From Rhizobium sp. WYCCWR10014 (lineage in GTDB: Bacteria; Pseudomonadota; Alphaproteobacteria; Rhizobiales; Rhizobiaceae), in assembly GCF_001657485.1 (NCBI RefSeq), contig NZ_LXFU01000021.1:1-64000 (forward strand): 64,000 bases of DNA, given 5' to 3'. Every line of letters begins with the position of its first letter. Positions within the stretch are counted from its first letter, which is position 1. Position numbers and translations under genes: made by a program. This document shows, in pieces, positions 19,055 through 27,271 of this stretch. Below the pieces are notes generated by a model that was given only the letters and a program-made list of their open reading frames with translations, made no database searches and had not been told where the DNA came from.

Positions 19055-19270
19055 AAACTCGATCGACGCGCAGCCACAGGTCGGCCTTGCCGGTGCGGTG
19101 CATGACGCCGCTGAGGCGGCCGACCTCTGGTCGAGCGCTGCAACCGATATCTAACTAGGGATAAAGGATAAGGGGCCTGCAAGACTGGCCCGTCACCGAA
19201 ATGCGGGATCACCGAACCCGCTGGCTACAGGGACTGGTCAGAACCTGAGACTTTGCGATGAGGGCTCCGC
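19055..19270 (+). pseudogene. Decayed partial duplicate of the cysN 3' end and its downstream region
   Basis: TCGATCGACGCGCAGCCACA (from about 19059) matches cysN 17474 onward, then jumps to GGCGGCCGACCTCTGGTCGA (about 19115), matching the cysN terminus, including ATATCTAA in place of ATATCTGA. It continues into GGATAAGGGGCCTGCAAGAC, which matches 17994-18020, and on to ACTTTGCGAT. The copy thus keeps about 35 codons in two blocks with an internal deletion. It is non-functional but is a clear relic of the event that placed the peroxiredoxin here. Confidence 0.8.
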
Positions 19271-19462
19271 ATCCGCTCCGGCCTGAAGCGGTCAGATGGC
19301 ATTCCTCTAGACTTCGGCATCCGCGATCTACATTTGAGCTTCTGTGAGCCTGAAATTATATCAGCTCTCAGCCCATTCGCATCGCCCACCCTCACCATTT
19401 GCGGTTCGGGCCTGCGCTTCACCCCCCACCGCAATTTCACCGCGCAAGCGGGAGGAGTTTCC

Positions 19463-19867
19463 ATGGCCAATGCCCAATGCGCCTGCGGCGCTCTGAGACT
19501 GATGCTTAGCGAACCACCACAATTGACAGCTCTCTGTCACTGTTTGGCTTGCCAGCGCAGAACGGGTGCGCCGTTCAGCGCAAATGCTTTCTACTCGATG
19601 GGCTGTGTCGAAATATCTGGAACGTCTACAGAATTCATTCGCACTGCCGAGAGCGGTCGCAAGGTCCGCATGCATTTTTGCCCAACTTGCGGCTCGACCG
19701 TCTATTGGAAGGCCGATGCTGCGCCGTCCTGGATCGGCGTGGCGGTCGGTTCCCTTTCCGACCCGGCCTTCGCGCCACCTGCCCTATCAGTCTTCGAGCA
19801 ATCGAAACATCATTGGGTGCAGCTTGACGAAGCGGTAGAGCACTTTCAAGGTTCGGTGTCCGGGTGA
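19463..19867 (+). CDS. GFA/CENP-V family zinc protein
   Basis: A 134-residue protein of the glutathione-dependent formaldehyde-activating (GFA) family. It has the zinc-ligand pattern CACGALRL, CHCLACQRRTGAPFS and FCPTCGSTVYW. Members bind zinc and some condense glutathione with formaldehyde, but most have no proven role, so the enzyme name should not be applied. The ATG at 19463 follows GGGAGGAG. Longer in-frame starts upstream run through the cysN-derived relic region and are unlikely. Confidence 0.85.
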   Translation: MANAQCACGALRLMLSEPPQLTALCHCLACQRRTGAPFSANAFYSMGCVEISGTSTEFIRTAESGRKVRMHFCPTCGSTVYWKADAAPSWIGVAVGSLSDPAFAPPALSVFEQSKHHWVQLDEAVEHFQGSVSG

Positions 19868-20056
19868 CCGACCAGACAAGTTCCTTATGGCGCATTCCGT
19901 CCTCTCTCGGCCGAAAGCGGTGCCCGGCGCAGAGGGCGATGTCCGGCAGAATAGGCTTTGGCTTGGCTTAATCGTCTTTTCCCGAAGCGATCTCATTTCA
20001 GGGCTGCGCGCGTCCGCTTCCGGCCCTTGCGGACCTTGAAGGGTATCGGTTTATTT

Positions 20057-20701
20057 TTATAGCTTAGGCGTCAGCATCTCAAACCGGTCCCTAATGGTGG
20101 AGCAGGTGTCGCCGCCAAGACGGGCGATGGCATCAATTGCATCGGGATCGACCCGGAGCCGTTCATCGACCGCACCTTCGCGATAATGAGCATAGATAAT
20201 CTCGCCCATGATGATCTGCCGTGACTTGCCGAGTTCAAGCGTGATGTGGCGGCGGCATTCGAACGATGCAGGAGCTTCGGCAATCCAGGGCGAAGCGACC
20301 TTCACACCCGGCATGGCCGTCAGTCCCGCCTCTTTAAGTTCATCGATGCCGCGAGGGTACTTCGCTGCGCAGGTATGCATGGCTTCCGCGATGGCCACGG
20401 AGACGATGTTGACGGTGAAGACCTCGGTCATTCGAATATTATGCCCGGTGTCCTTGAAGGACATGTCCGGATTGTTTTCGACACCCAGTGCCAGGATAGG
20501 CGGATCGGCCGACAGGCAATTGAAGAAGCTGAACGGTGCGGCATTGATACGGCCATCTTCATCGACGGTCGTGACGAGGGCTATCGGACGAGGAATGATC
20601 GTTCCGATCATCAGCTTGTAGCGTTCGCGGGCGGTGAGCGTGGTGAAGTCGAATGAAGTCACCCCGCTGTTTGCAGGGGCTTCAGCAATCTGTGCTGTCA
20701 T
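20057..20701 (-). CDS. Flavin reductase family protein (FMN-binding split barrel)
   Basis: A 214-residue protein with the flavin reductase-like pattern: TIIPRPIALVTTVDEDGRINAAPFSFFN (residues about 34-61), then PDMSFKDTGHNIR and EVFTVNIVSVAIAEAMH. These proteins bind FMN and supply reduced flavin to monooxygenases or reduce small substrates. It is the last gene of the seven-gene minus-strand operon, two bases after the GntR gene. No partner monooxygenase is present in the window. Confidence 0.87.
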   Translation of the reverse strand: MTAQIAEAPANSGVTSFDFTTLTARERYKLMIGTIIPRPIALVTTVDEDGRINAAPFSFFNCLSADPPILALGVENNPDMSFKDTGHNIRMTEVFTVNIVSVAIAEAMHTCAAKYPRGIDELKEAGLTAMPGVKVASPWIAEAPASFECRRHITLELGKSRQIIMGEIIYAHYREGAVDERLRVDPDAIDAIARLGGDTCSTIRDRFEMLTPKL

Positions 20702-20703
20702 TG

Positions 20704-21501
20704 TCAGAGACCTTTTATCCGAGCGGCATAGGGTGCCAGAAGATCGCGGATGTCGCGTTCCTGCCTTGCTTCGAGCATGGCTCTTCCTGCGACCGACGCG
20801 AGATGGTGGTCCATCAGCTCGTTGGCGCGCGAGGCATCACCGTTGACCAGCGCCTGGACGATTTGACGATGTTCGTCCACTCCGCAATCGGCCGAATGGG
20901 GTCGGCCGTACATGGCCAGGATCAACGAGCACCGCGATACCACTTCCGTGACATATCGGATGAGAAGCTGGTTCCCGGTCATCCGCGCAAGCAGCAAATG
21001 AAACGCGCCCGCAAGCCGGATCGACTCCCGATCATCGACGCCGGAAACGCTGTGTTCCTTCTCGATGAAGCAGTTCAGCGCGTCGATCTCGCCTGGTTTC
21101 AGCTTTCCGGCAAGCAGGCCGGTGACGGTGCATTCGAGGCCTCTGCGAACCATGAAGGTATCGAGAGCTTCCTCCAGCGATGGATTTGCGACGTAAGCGC
21201 CCTTGTTCGGTTTCAATTCAACCAATCCTTCCACGGCAAGGCGTCCCAGCGCCTCCCGTGCAATGGTGCGGCTGGTTCCGAACGTTTCCCCGATTGCATC
21301 TTCGGGCAGACGTGCGCCTGGCTGTAATTTCTGTTCCATGATCGCCTGGCGAAGAGCGTCCTGGACGGCTTCCGTTCGCGAGGTGGGTGCGGCTGTTCGA
21401 ATTGCTGCAGTCCCGTCGTTGGCGGGTGGGCCTTTGCCCTTGGCGGTCGGGTCGTTCACCGAACGAGCCGTCCCACCGCTCTGTGCATTGCGAGTGATCA
21501 T
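20704..21501 (-). CDS. GntR-family regulator, FadR/FCD subfamily
   Basis: A 265-residue regulator. After a poorly ordered N-terminal 45 residues comes the wHTH (AVQDALRQAIMEQKLQPGARLPEDAIGETFGTSRTIAREAL), followed by an all-helical FCD domain with the metal-ligand histidines expected in FLLARMTG...EHRQIVQAL and LMDHHL. It probably senses the substrate or a product of the operon. The ATG at 21501 overlaps the stop of the upstream deaminase gene by four bases (ATGA), so it is translationally coupled and likely autoregulatory. Likely sites lie upstream of the operon. Confidence 0.85.
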   Translation of the reverse strand: MITRNAQSGGTARSVNDPTAKGKGPPANDGTAAIRTAAPTSRTEAVQDALRQAIMEQKLQPGARLPEDAIGETFGTSRTIAREALGRLAVEGLVELKPNKGAYVANPSLEEALDTFMVRRGLECTVTGLLAGKLKPGEIDALNCFIEKEHSVSGVDDRESIRLAGAFHLLLARMTGNQLLIRYVTEVVSRCSLILAMYGRPHSADCGVDEHRQIVQALVNGDASRANELMDHHLASVAGRAMLEARQERDIRDLLAPYAARIKGL

Positions 21502-21998
21502 TTCCCTGCCTTCTTCATTTCCACCCACGTATTGAGAATATCCGTGGCTTCCCTATCCATGCTTTGCGCACTGGGCATCGAGCGTTCGTTGACCAACGCA
21601 CCCGCGGCTTTGCGGACCTTGTCGACATCGATGGGATGCCGTTCTTTCTTCGTCAACCCCTCGAATGCTTTCCCGGCCTGATCCATCGAGGCCGCATAAA
21701 ACAGGCGTGAAATGCCGGCGACCTCCATGGTTGCCACACACATCGCACAGGGTTCGCAGGAGGTGTACATATCGGCCCCGGTCAGGTCGACGCATTCCAA
21801 CCGACGGCAGGCATCGCGCATTGCTTCGACTTCACCATGTGATGTCGGATCGAAGTTTGCCAGGGAGTGGTTCAAACCTTCCCCGACGATTTTTCCGTTC
21901 AGAACGACGACCGCACCGAAAGGCTCGGTACCGGGTTTCGTCAGCGCCTGGCGCGACAATTCCACGGCGCGTTGCATGAAGTCTTCATTGTAGGTCAT
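21498..21998 (-). CDS. Nucleoside/nucleobase deaminase (guanine deaminase-like)
   Basis: A 166-residue member of the cytidine-deaminase-like zinc hydrolases. The zinc site is formed by HGEVEAMRDAC and TSCEPCAMC. The first motif has HGE in place of the more usual HAE; the catalytic glutamate is kept. Length and layout resemble GuaD guanine deaminase and TadA-like enzymes. Its place next to a solute importer suggests that it deaminates the imported compound. The ATG at 21998 is 24 bases after the ATPase gene. Confidence 0.82.
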   Translation of the reverse strand: MTYNEDFMQRAVELSRQALTKPGTEPFGAVVVLNGKIVGEGLNHSLANFDPTSHGEVEAMRDACRRLECVDLTGADMYTSCEPCAMCVATMEVAGISRLFYAASMDQAGKAFEGLTKKERHPIDVDKVRKAAGALVNERSMPSAQSMDREATDILNTWVEMKKAGK

Positions 21999-22022
21999 TG
22001 GGTCTCCTTCCTTGGATGTTTG

Positions 22023-23105
22023 TCATGCCGCTTCGGGCAGAAGCCAGGCATGCTGGGGCTGCCAGTTCAACGTCAGTTCCTTGCCCGGCGTCAGGTCGAG
22101 TGCATCGATCTCGTGCTGTTGCTTCTGGACGCGGAATTCCTTGCCTTTCACGTCGAAGAAGATCGTCTGGGTTGATCCCACGAATTCGATGCCGATGACA
22201 CTGCCTGTCACGCCTTCTCCCGCCGTGCCGCCTGTTGAGGACAGGCTGATGCGATCGGCTGCGATGACGAAGCTCGCCTTGTCCTGCTCGGCACCATTTG
22301 TCTTCGTCGGCACCGTGAACGTCCCAAGCGGACCGTCGATCCGCACTTTGCCTTCGTCATGTCCAGACACTTTCCCGCTGACAATGTTGTTCATGCCCAT
22401 GAATTCAGCCACGAAAGCGTTGGCAGGTTCGCGGTAGACGTCCTGTGGTCGGCCGATCTGCTGTATCGCCCCATCGTTCATCAGCACGATCCGGTCAGCC
22501 AGAGCGAAGGCTTCCGACTGTGCATGTGTCACGTAGACGAAGGTGATGCCGAGTTCCTTGTGGAGGCGGGAGAGTTCGGTCTGCATCCGGACCCGGAGAT
22601 GGGCATCGAGCGCGCTGAGTGGCTCATCGAGCAGGAGGATCGAAGGCTGCGTCACTAGCGACCGTGCTATTGCCACGCGCTGGCGCTGCCCGCCGGACAG
22701 TTGAGCGATGTTGCGCTCAGCCATACTGCCCAGCCCGAGACGTTCGAGCCATTCCATCGCCCGTCTGCGCCGTTCCTGCTTGCCGATTTTCTTCATCCGA
22801 AGTGGAAACTCCACGTTCTCGACAACGGAGAGAAACGGAAACAGAGCCAGGCTCTGCCAGACCATCGGCGTGTCCCTCTGGAACGCCGGGATGCCGCGCA
22901 TGCTTTGCCCACCGATCCGGATGTCGCCGCCGGTCGGCTGGTCCAGTCCTGCCAGGAGCCGAAGGGTCGTGGACTTGCCGCAGCCCGATGGCCCCATCAG
23001 GGCGATGAACTCGCCGCCTTGGATCTCAAGGTTGATTGCCTTCACCGCGTGGTGGGTTGCGTAGCGTTTGTCGAGGTTTTCCAAGGTCACGAATGCATTC
23101 GACAT
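22023..23105 (-). CDS. ABC transporter ATP-binding protein, PotA type
   Basis: A 360-residue ATPase of the spermidine/putrescine-type importers. Walker A is MGPSGCGKSTTLRLLAGL, the Q-loop follows at PMVWQSLALFPF, the signature is AQLSGGQRQRVAIARSL and Walker B is SILLLDEPLSALDAHLR, with the switch histidine in YVTHAQSEA. The C-terminal TOBE-like domain (residues about 240-360) is typical of PotA/MalK-like subunits. It energises the two permeases encoded just upstream. Confidence 0.92.
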   Translation of the reverse strand: MSNAFVTLENLDKRYATHHAVKAINLEIQGGEFIALMGPSGCGKSTTLRLLAGLDQPTGGDIRIGGQSMRGIPAFQRDTPMVWQSLALFPFLSVVENVEFPLRMKKIGKQERRRRAMEWLERLGLGSMAERNIAQLSGGQRQRVAIARSLVTQPSILLLDEPLSALDAHLRVRMQTELSRLHKELGITFVYVTHAQSEAFALADRIVLMNDGAIQQIGRPQDVYREPANAFVAEFMGMNNIVSGKVSGHDEGKVRIDGPLGTFTVPTKTNGAEQDKASFVIAADRISLSSTGGTAGEGVTGSVIGIEFVGSTQTIFFDVKGKEFRVQKQQHEIDALDLTPGKELTLNWQPQHAWLLPEAA

Positions 23106-23117
23106 GTCTTCTGCCTT

Positions 23118-23933
23118 TCAGGGATTGGAGGAAGCGGTCTTGCCTGCACGAACGCCTATGAAGCGTTGCGCCACAAGGACAAGAACGATGCTGATGATGA
23201 GGACGATGGTGCCGATGGCATTGATCTTCGGGTTCACCTGCCCCTGAAGGAGGTTGAGGATGCGCACCGGCAGCGTCTCGTTGACGCCGCCGACGAACCA
23301 GGCGATCAGGAACTCGTCGAAGGAGACGGCAGCCGAGAGGAAGAACGACGCGATCAGAGACGGTTTGCAAAATGGCAGGACGACCGTGAAGAGTGTTGCA
23401 AACGGTGACGCGCCGAGATTCCAGGCGGCGGGCTCCAGGTCCCGAGAAAACTCGCCAAGGCGAAGCCGGATAATTGCCATGGCAAAGGACGTGGCGATGG
23501 CGACGTGGCAGGCGATGATGGCTTCGACGCTGCCGAACAGGCCGATGCGCGACAGGAATGCCAACATTGCCATCCCCATGATGCTGACGGGAACGGCTGG
23601 CGGGATAGCGACGAGGAGCCCGAACAAGGTCTTTCCGCGAAACATGTAACGGTAGTCGATGTAGGCGGCAGCAAAGCCGAGAACGGTGGCGATGACCGCA
23701 GTCCCGAAGCCGACAATCAGGCTGTTGAGGAAGGCGTCGCGGATCATGCTGTCGGCGAGGACTGCCTGGTGCCATTGCAGGCTGAAACCTCCCCAAGGGA
23801 TCGTCGGAAAGCGATTGGCATCGAACGAGAAGACCGCGATGACCAACATCGGGGTTGCGATAAAGAGAGCAATTGCCCCGATCAGGCCGAATTGCAGAAA
23901 GCGCGACAGGCGGGTGATGAGCGGCTGGGACAT
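23118..23933 (-). CDS. ABC transporter permease, PotC type
   Basis: A 271-residue inner-membrane protein with six hydrophobic segments. The EAA loop EFSRDLEPAAWNLGASPFATLFTVVLP (residues about 165-190) couples it to the ATPase. It pairs with the preceding permease to form the channel of a spermidine/putrescine-family importer. Its ATG at 23933 overlaps the stop of that gene by one base. Longer in-frame starts overlap the neighbour and are unlikely. Confidence 0.9.
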   Translation of the reverse strand: MSQPLITRLSRFLQFGLIGAIALFIATPMLVIAVFSFDANRFPTIPWGGFSLQWHQAVLADSMIRDAFLNSLIVGFGTAVIATVLGFAAAYIDYRYMFRGKTLFGLLVAIPPAVPVSIMGMAMLAFLSRIGLFGSVEAIIACHVAIATSFAMAIIRLRLGEFSRDLEPAAWNLGASPFATLFTVVLPFCKPSLIASFFLSAAVSFDEFLIAWFVGGVNETLPVRILNLLQGQVNPKINAIGTIVLIISIVLVLVAQRFIGVRAGKTASSNP

Positions 23934-24859
23934 CAATGGCCTCCCTTCCGGGTTCGGCGGTCGTGGCCGAGGAAGCCCGCTGCCAGGAATACAAGCGCCA
24001 GGATCGCCAGCATGGTGACACCGATGACGGAAGCGCGTGGCCACTGCGACCCCGACTTGACAGTATCGACGATCAGGATGGAGAGTGTCGGCGGCTTGCT
24101 GCCGGTCATGAACAACGGACTGATATAATCGCCGAACGACATCAGGAAGGCCGTCGATCCCGCCAGGAAGATCGCATTGCGGATCGAGGGAAGCAGGACA
24201 TGCAGGATGACCTTGCTGCGGCGGCAACCGAGGTTCTCGGACGCCTCGACCAGCGTGCGATCAACGCCGGAGAAGGCCAGAACCAGGATCAGGATCGCCA
24301 CAGGAAGGGTCAGCGTCAGCAAGCCGACCTGAAGCGAGAACTGACCGCCCAGCAAAGGCAATCCGGTCAATCCGGCACGCTTGACGATGCTGTTGATGAC
24401 CCCGTCGGGGCTCAAGACGATCTGCCATGCATAGATGCGCAACATGTAGCTTGAGAAGACCGGTACAATGAGAAACGTGACCGCAAGATCACGCATTTTC
24501 TGGGTGAGCCGGAAGGCGATGGTGTAGGCGGCGGGAAGCGCGATCACCAGCGTCAGAACAGTGCAGGTTACAGCAACTTCGCCGGTGTAGACCAAGGCCC
24601 TCTGGAAAGGGGTGGAGAACAATATTCGCGACCAGTTATCCAGCGAGAAGTCGGGCTCCAGCCGGAAAGACCTGACGCGCCAGAAAGTGACGACGATCAG
24701 GAAGATCAGCGGGGCTGCGAAGAACACGATCTGCCAAAGCAGAACGGGAAGCCCCAGAATGGCAGGCATGGTTGCAGGCGACGCGGCGGTGCGGGCACGG
24801 AATGAACCGCGCCCGGCCCCCTGGCCAGCCTTCAGCATTGATGCATCGATGTCTGTCAT
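23933..24859 (-). CDS. ABC transporter permease, PotB type
   Basis: A 308-residue inner-membrane protein with a 35-residue hydrophilic N-terminus and six hydrophobic segments. The EAA loop is VDRTLVEASENLGCRRSKVILHVLLPS. It forms the translocation channel with the PotC-type permease. The gene is 30 bases after the solute-binding protein gene and overlaps the next permease gene by one base. Confidence 0.9.
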   Translation of the reverse strand: MTDIDASMLKAGQGAGRGSFRARTAASPATMPAILGLPVLLWQIVFFAAPLIFLIVVTFWRVRSFRLEPDFSLDNWSRILFSTPFQRALVYTGEVAVTCTVLTLVIALPAAYTIAFRLTQKMRDLAVTFLIVPVFSSYMLRIYAWQIVLSPDGVINSIVKRAGLTGLPLLGGQFSLQVGLLTLTLPVAILILVLAFSGVDRTLVEASENLGCRRSKVILHVLLPSIRNAIFLAGSTAFLMSFGDYISPLFMTGSKPPTLSILIVDTVKSGSQWPRASVIGVTMLAILALVFLAAGFLGHDRRTRKGGH

Positions 24860-24889
24860 CCCAGGTTCTCCAGGTTAGAGCCTTTCCGA

Positions 24890-26023
24890 TCAGAGGCTCT
24901 TGAATTCGCTCCACACGTCATTCCAGTCCTCAATGGACTGTTCCGATGGCAACTGGCGGAACTGGATTTTCTTGGCCTTGTATTCATCCATGACGTTCGG
25001 CTGATCGAGCTTCATGCGCAGGATTTCGGCATCCCTCGGCATCGTCTCGTTGAGGAGCTTCCAGCCGGCGATTGACGGGATCGACTTCTTGTTGTCGACC
25101 TTGGTCGCCATCTTCACCTGGCCCTGCGGGGAGGTGGTGTACTGGATGAACTTGCGGGCAAGGTCCTTCTTGGGCGTGCCCTTGACGATGGAAAGCGACT
25201 CCGTCCACTGCAGACCACCTTCCTCCGGAATGATCGTGTCGACCGGCACGCCGTTCAGCCGCAGGCCAAGCGTGATCCACTCGCCAATACCCGGAACAAG
25301 CTGGGCTTGTCCGTTGGTCATGGAGGAGAAGATGTCGGCAATGGTGTAGAAACCCGAAGCCTGCGGTTTCAGCGTGAAGAGCTTCTCCTTGACGGCTTCA
25401 AACTTCTCTTCCGAGATGTCGAACGGCGGAAGGTTGCCGTTGGAGAGACTGATCGAACCCATGGAAGGCAGATACCAGTCAAAGAAACCGACCTTGCCCT
25501 TTGCCTTCTCGCTCCACATGGCAGCGTAAGACTTGACCTCTTCGGGCCTGAACGTGTTCGTATTGTAGGACAGACCGAGATAGCCGAAGTCGGTCATGAC
25601 ACCGTAGAGCTTGCCATCAAACCAATGCAGCGGGAATTTCTGAAACTCCGGCCAGAAATCCTTGATCGGGTAATCGTCCGGATCGAGCGGTTCGATGAAA
25701 TCAGATGCATGCAGCAAGTGCATGTACTCGGCATCAGCTAGCACGACATCGAAGGAGCCGGGAGGCGATTGATTGATGACGGCGAGCATCTGGTCGCCGC
25801 CGACGTATTCCTTGATCCGAACCTTTACGTTGTTCTCTTTCTCGAAGTCGGCAATCAGATAGGGATCGGCATTGCCGGGCCAGGACAGGTAGTTGAGAAC
25901 ATTCGGATCGTCTGCGTAGGCGCTGGACCATTGATTAGCAGCAGCAAAGGCGACGCCTGCAGCGCCAGCCTTCAGGAAGCCGCGTCGGCTGATGTCGCGT
26001 GACATGAAAGATGGGATGCGCAT
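24890..26023 (-). CDS. Periplasmic solute-binding protein, PotD/PotF-like, Tat-exported
   Basis: A 377-residue extracellular binding protein of the spermidine/putrescine family: PNVLNYLSWPGNADPYLIADFEKENNVKVRIKEY opens the mature fold. The N-terminus SRDISRRGFLKAGAAGVAFAAA carries a twin-arginine motif (RR at 13-14), so it is probably exported folded by the Tat route. It would deliver its ligand to the two permeases. The acidic residues needed to bind polyamine amines cannot be verified without a structure comparison, so a different cationic or heterocyclic ligand is possible. First gene of the operon. Confidence 0.88.
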   Translation of the reverse strand: MRIPSFMSRDISRRGFLKAGAAGVAFAAANQWSSAYADDPNVLNYLSWPGNADPYLIADFEKENNVKVRIKEYVGGDQMLAVINQSPPGSFDVVLADAEYMHLLHASDFIEPLDPDDYPIKDFWPEFQKFPLHWFDGKLYGVMTDFGYLGLSYNTNTFRPEEVKSYAAMWSEKAKGKVGFFDWYLPSMGSISLSNGNLPPFDISEEKFEAVKEKLFTLKPQASGFYTIADIFSSMTNGQAQLVPGIGEWITLGLRLNGVPVDTIIPEEGGLQWTESLSIVKGTPKKDLARKFIQYTTSPQGQVKMATKVDNKKSIPSIAGWKLLNETMPRDAEILRMKLDQPNVMDEYKAKKIQFRQLPSEQSIEDWNDVWSEFKSL

Positions 26024-26049
26024 TTTCTGTTCCCTTCAGGCTTGGTTAA

Positions 26050-26245
26050 ATCGTATGCATTAAGTGCGTGCGATATCAACTATGCAAAGGGCATGCCAGT
26101 TTTCGACTTATGTGAAAAGGTATCGTTTTCAATGTTTTGTGTTGAGAGGTCGTATCCCAACATTTGACCTGCTGTGCAAACTTCTGGCACGAACTCAACT
26201 TCGTGACTATTTTGCATGCAATTAAAGTGACAGATCGCATGCGAT
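26050..26245. promoter_or_regulatory. Three similar palindromes upstream of the Pot-type operon
   Basis: ATCGTATGCATT (26050-26061), TTGCATGCAA (26212-26221) and ATCGCATGCGAT (26234-26245) share a TGCA/ATGC centre. They lie in the 312-base gap between the solute-binding protein gene and the LysR gene. FCD-type GntR proteins bind short palindromes like these, so they are candidate operators for the GntR protein of the operon. No gene is seen in this gap. Confidence 0.4.
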
Positions 26246-26335
26246 TACCTAGCCGCAGCCGGCCTCGTTGTCTGTTGGACAGGGAAACGCCAACGTCTCG
26301 ATTTGCCGCTTTGCGGCCCCGGCCAACTGAGCGGA

Positions 26336-27202
26336 CTACGTCCCGAGAGCATTCTTCAGCGCCTCGACGACGACGCGGACGGAGGGGACGTCCGTGATAT
26401 CCGAATGGACAACCAGCCAGACCTCTCTTGTCAAAGGCCGTTCGGTCTCAATGCGCTGGAGACCGCTTGACCCCACGACCGCGAAATCGGGGAGCATGAC
26501 GACACCTGCGCCAAGGCTTGCGGTTGCGGCCTGAAACTCCAGAACGGATGACCTCACGGCGATCGGCCGGCCGGCGGCGAGTTCGATCAGCCGCAGCTGT
26601 TGCGGTGAGGTGTTCATGGTTTCGTCGTAACCGATGAAGGTCCAGTCCGACGGTGGAACCGTTTCGAGATAGGTCTTTGATGCGTAGAGATGGAAGCTTG
26701 TCTCGCCGAGCTTGACGATAGAGTAATCGCCATCCTCCGGACGCGACATTCGCACGGCGATATCCGCCTCTCGTCTGTTCAGGGACGCGAGGCGTTTTTC
26801 TCCGACAAGCGTGATCTCAACACCGGGATGGTCTCGCCTGACGGCCGCGATCGGCTTTGCGAGCAGCACACTTGAGAGAGCGGGAGGCGCGCTGATCCTG
26901 ACATGGCCACGCAATTCCGTGGCGCTGCTGCGGCCAAGCTGCTCGATTGCCGCAGTCTGCGCTGCGACGAGAGCTGCATGCCTGGCAACCTGCTCTCCGT
27001 CCGAGGTCAAAACGATGCGCCGTCCGCGGCGGTCGACCAGCTTGCGTCCCAGACTGGCTTCAAGCGACGAAACGCGCCGACTGATCGTCGCGTGTTCGAC
27101 GCCGAGCTGCTTTGCGGCACCAAGCAACGTTCCGGACTGCGCGAGCGCCAGGAAATGCCGAAGGTCGTCCCAGTCGAGCTTTGTGAATTCTCTCCCAATC
27201 AT
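26336..27202 (-). CDS. LysR-family transcriptional regulator
   Basis: A LysR regulator of 288 residues. The HTH is LRHFLALAQSGTLLGAAKQLGVEHATISRRVSSLEASLGRKL (near the N-terminus), followed by a periplasmic-binding-like effector domain. I start at ATG 27202 (MIGREFTKLDWDDL); a GTG at 27226 adds eight residues, and neither has a good ribosome site. It is divergent from the quinone oxidoreductase gene at 27272, its likely target. The 70-base gap has no clear T-N11-A site that I would commit to. Confidence 0.85.
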   Translation of the reverse strand: MIGREFTKLDWDDLRHFLALAQSGTLLGAAKQLGVEHATISRRVSSLEASLGRKLVDRRGRRIVLTSDGEQVARHAALVAAQTAAIEQLGRSSATELRGHVRISAPPALSSVLLAKPIAAVRRDHPGVEITLVGEKRLASLNRREADIAVRMSRPEDGDYSIVKLGETSFHLYASKTYLETVPPSDWTFIGYDETMNTSPQQLRLIELAAGRPIAVRSSVLEFQAATASLGAGVVMLPDFAVVGSSGLQRIETERPLTREVWLVVHSDITDVPSVRVVVEALKNALGT

Positions 27203-27271
27203 TGTGAAGTAATAGGGAATTTTCACACATCACGCCATCGCCTAATTTGTGCCGATGAAGGAGCACGAGAG

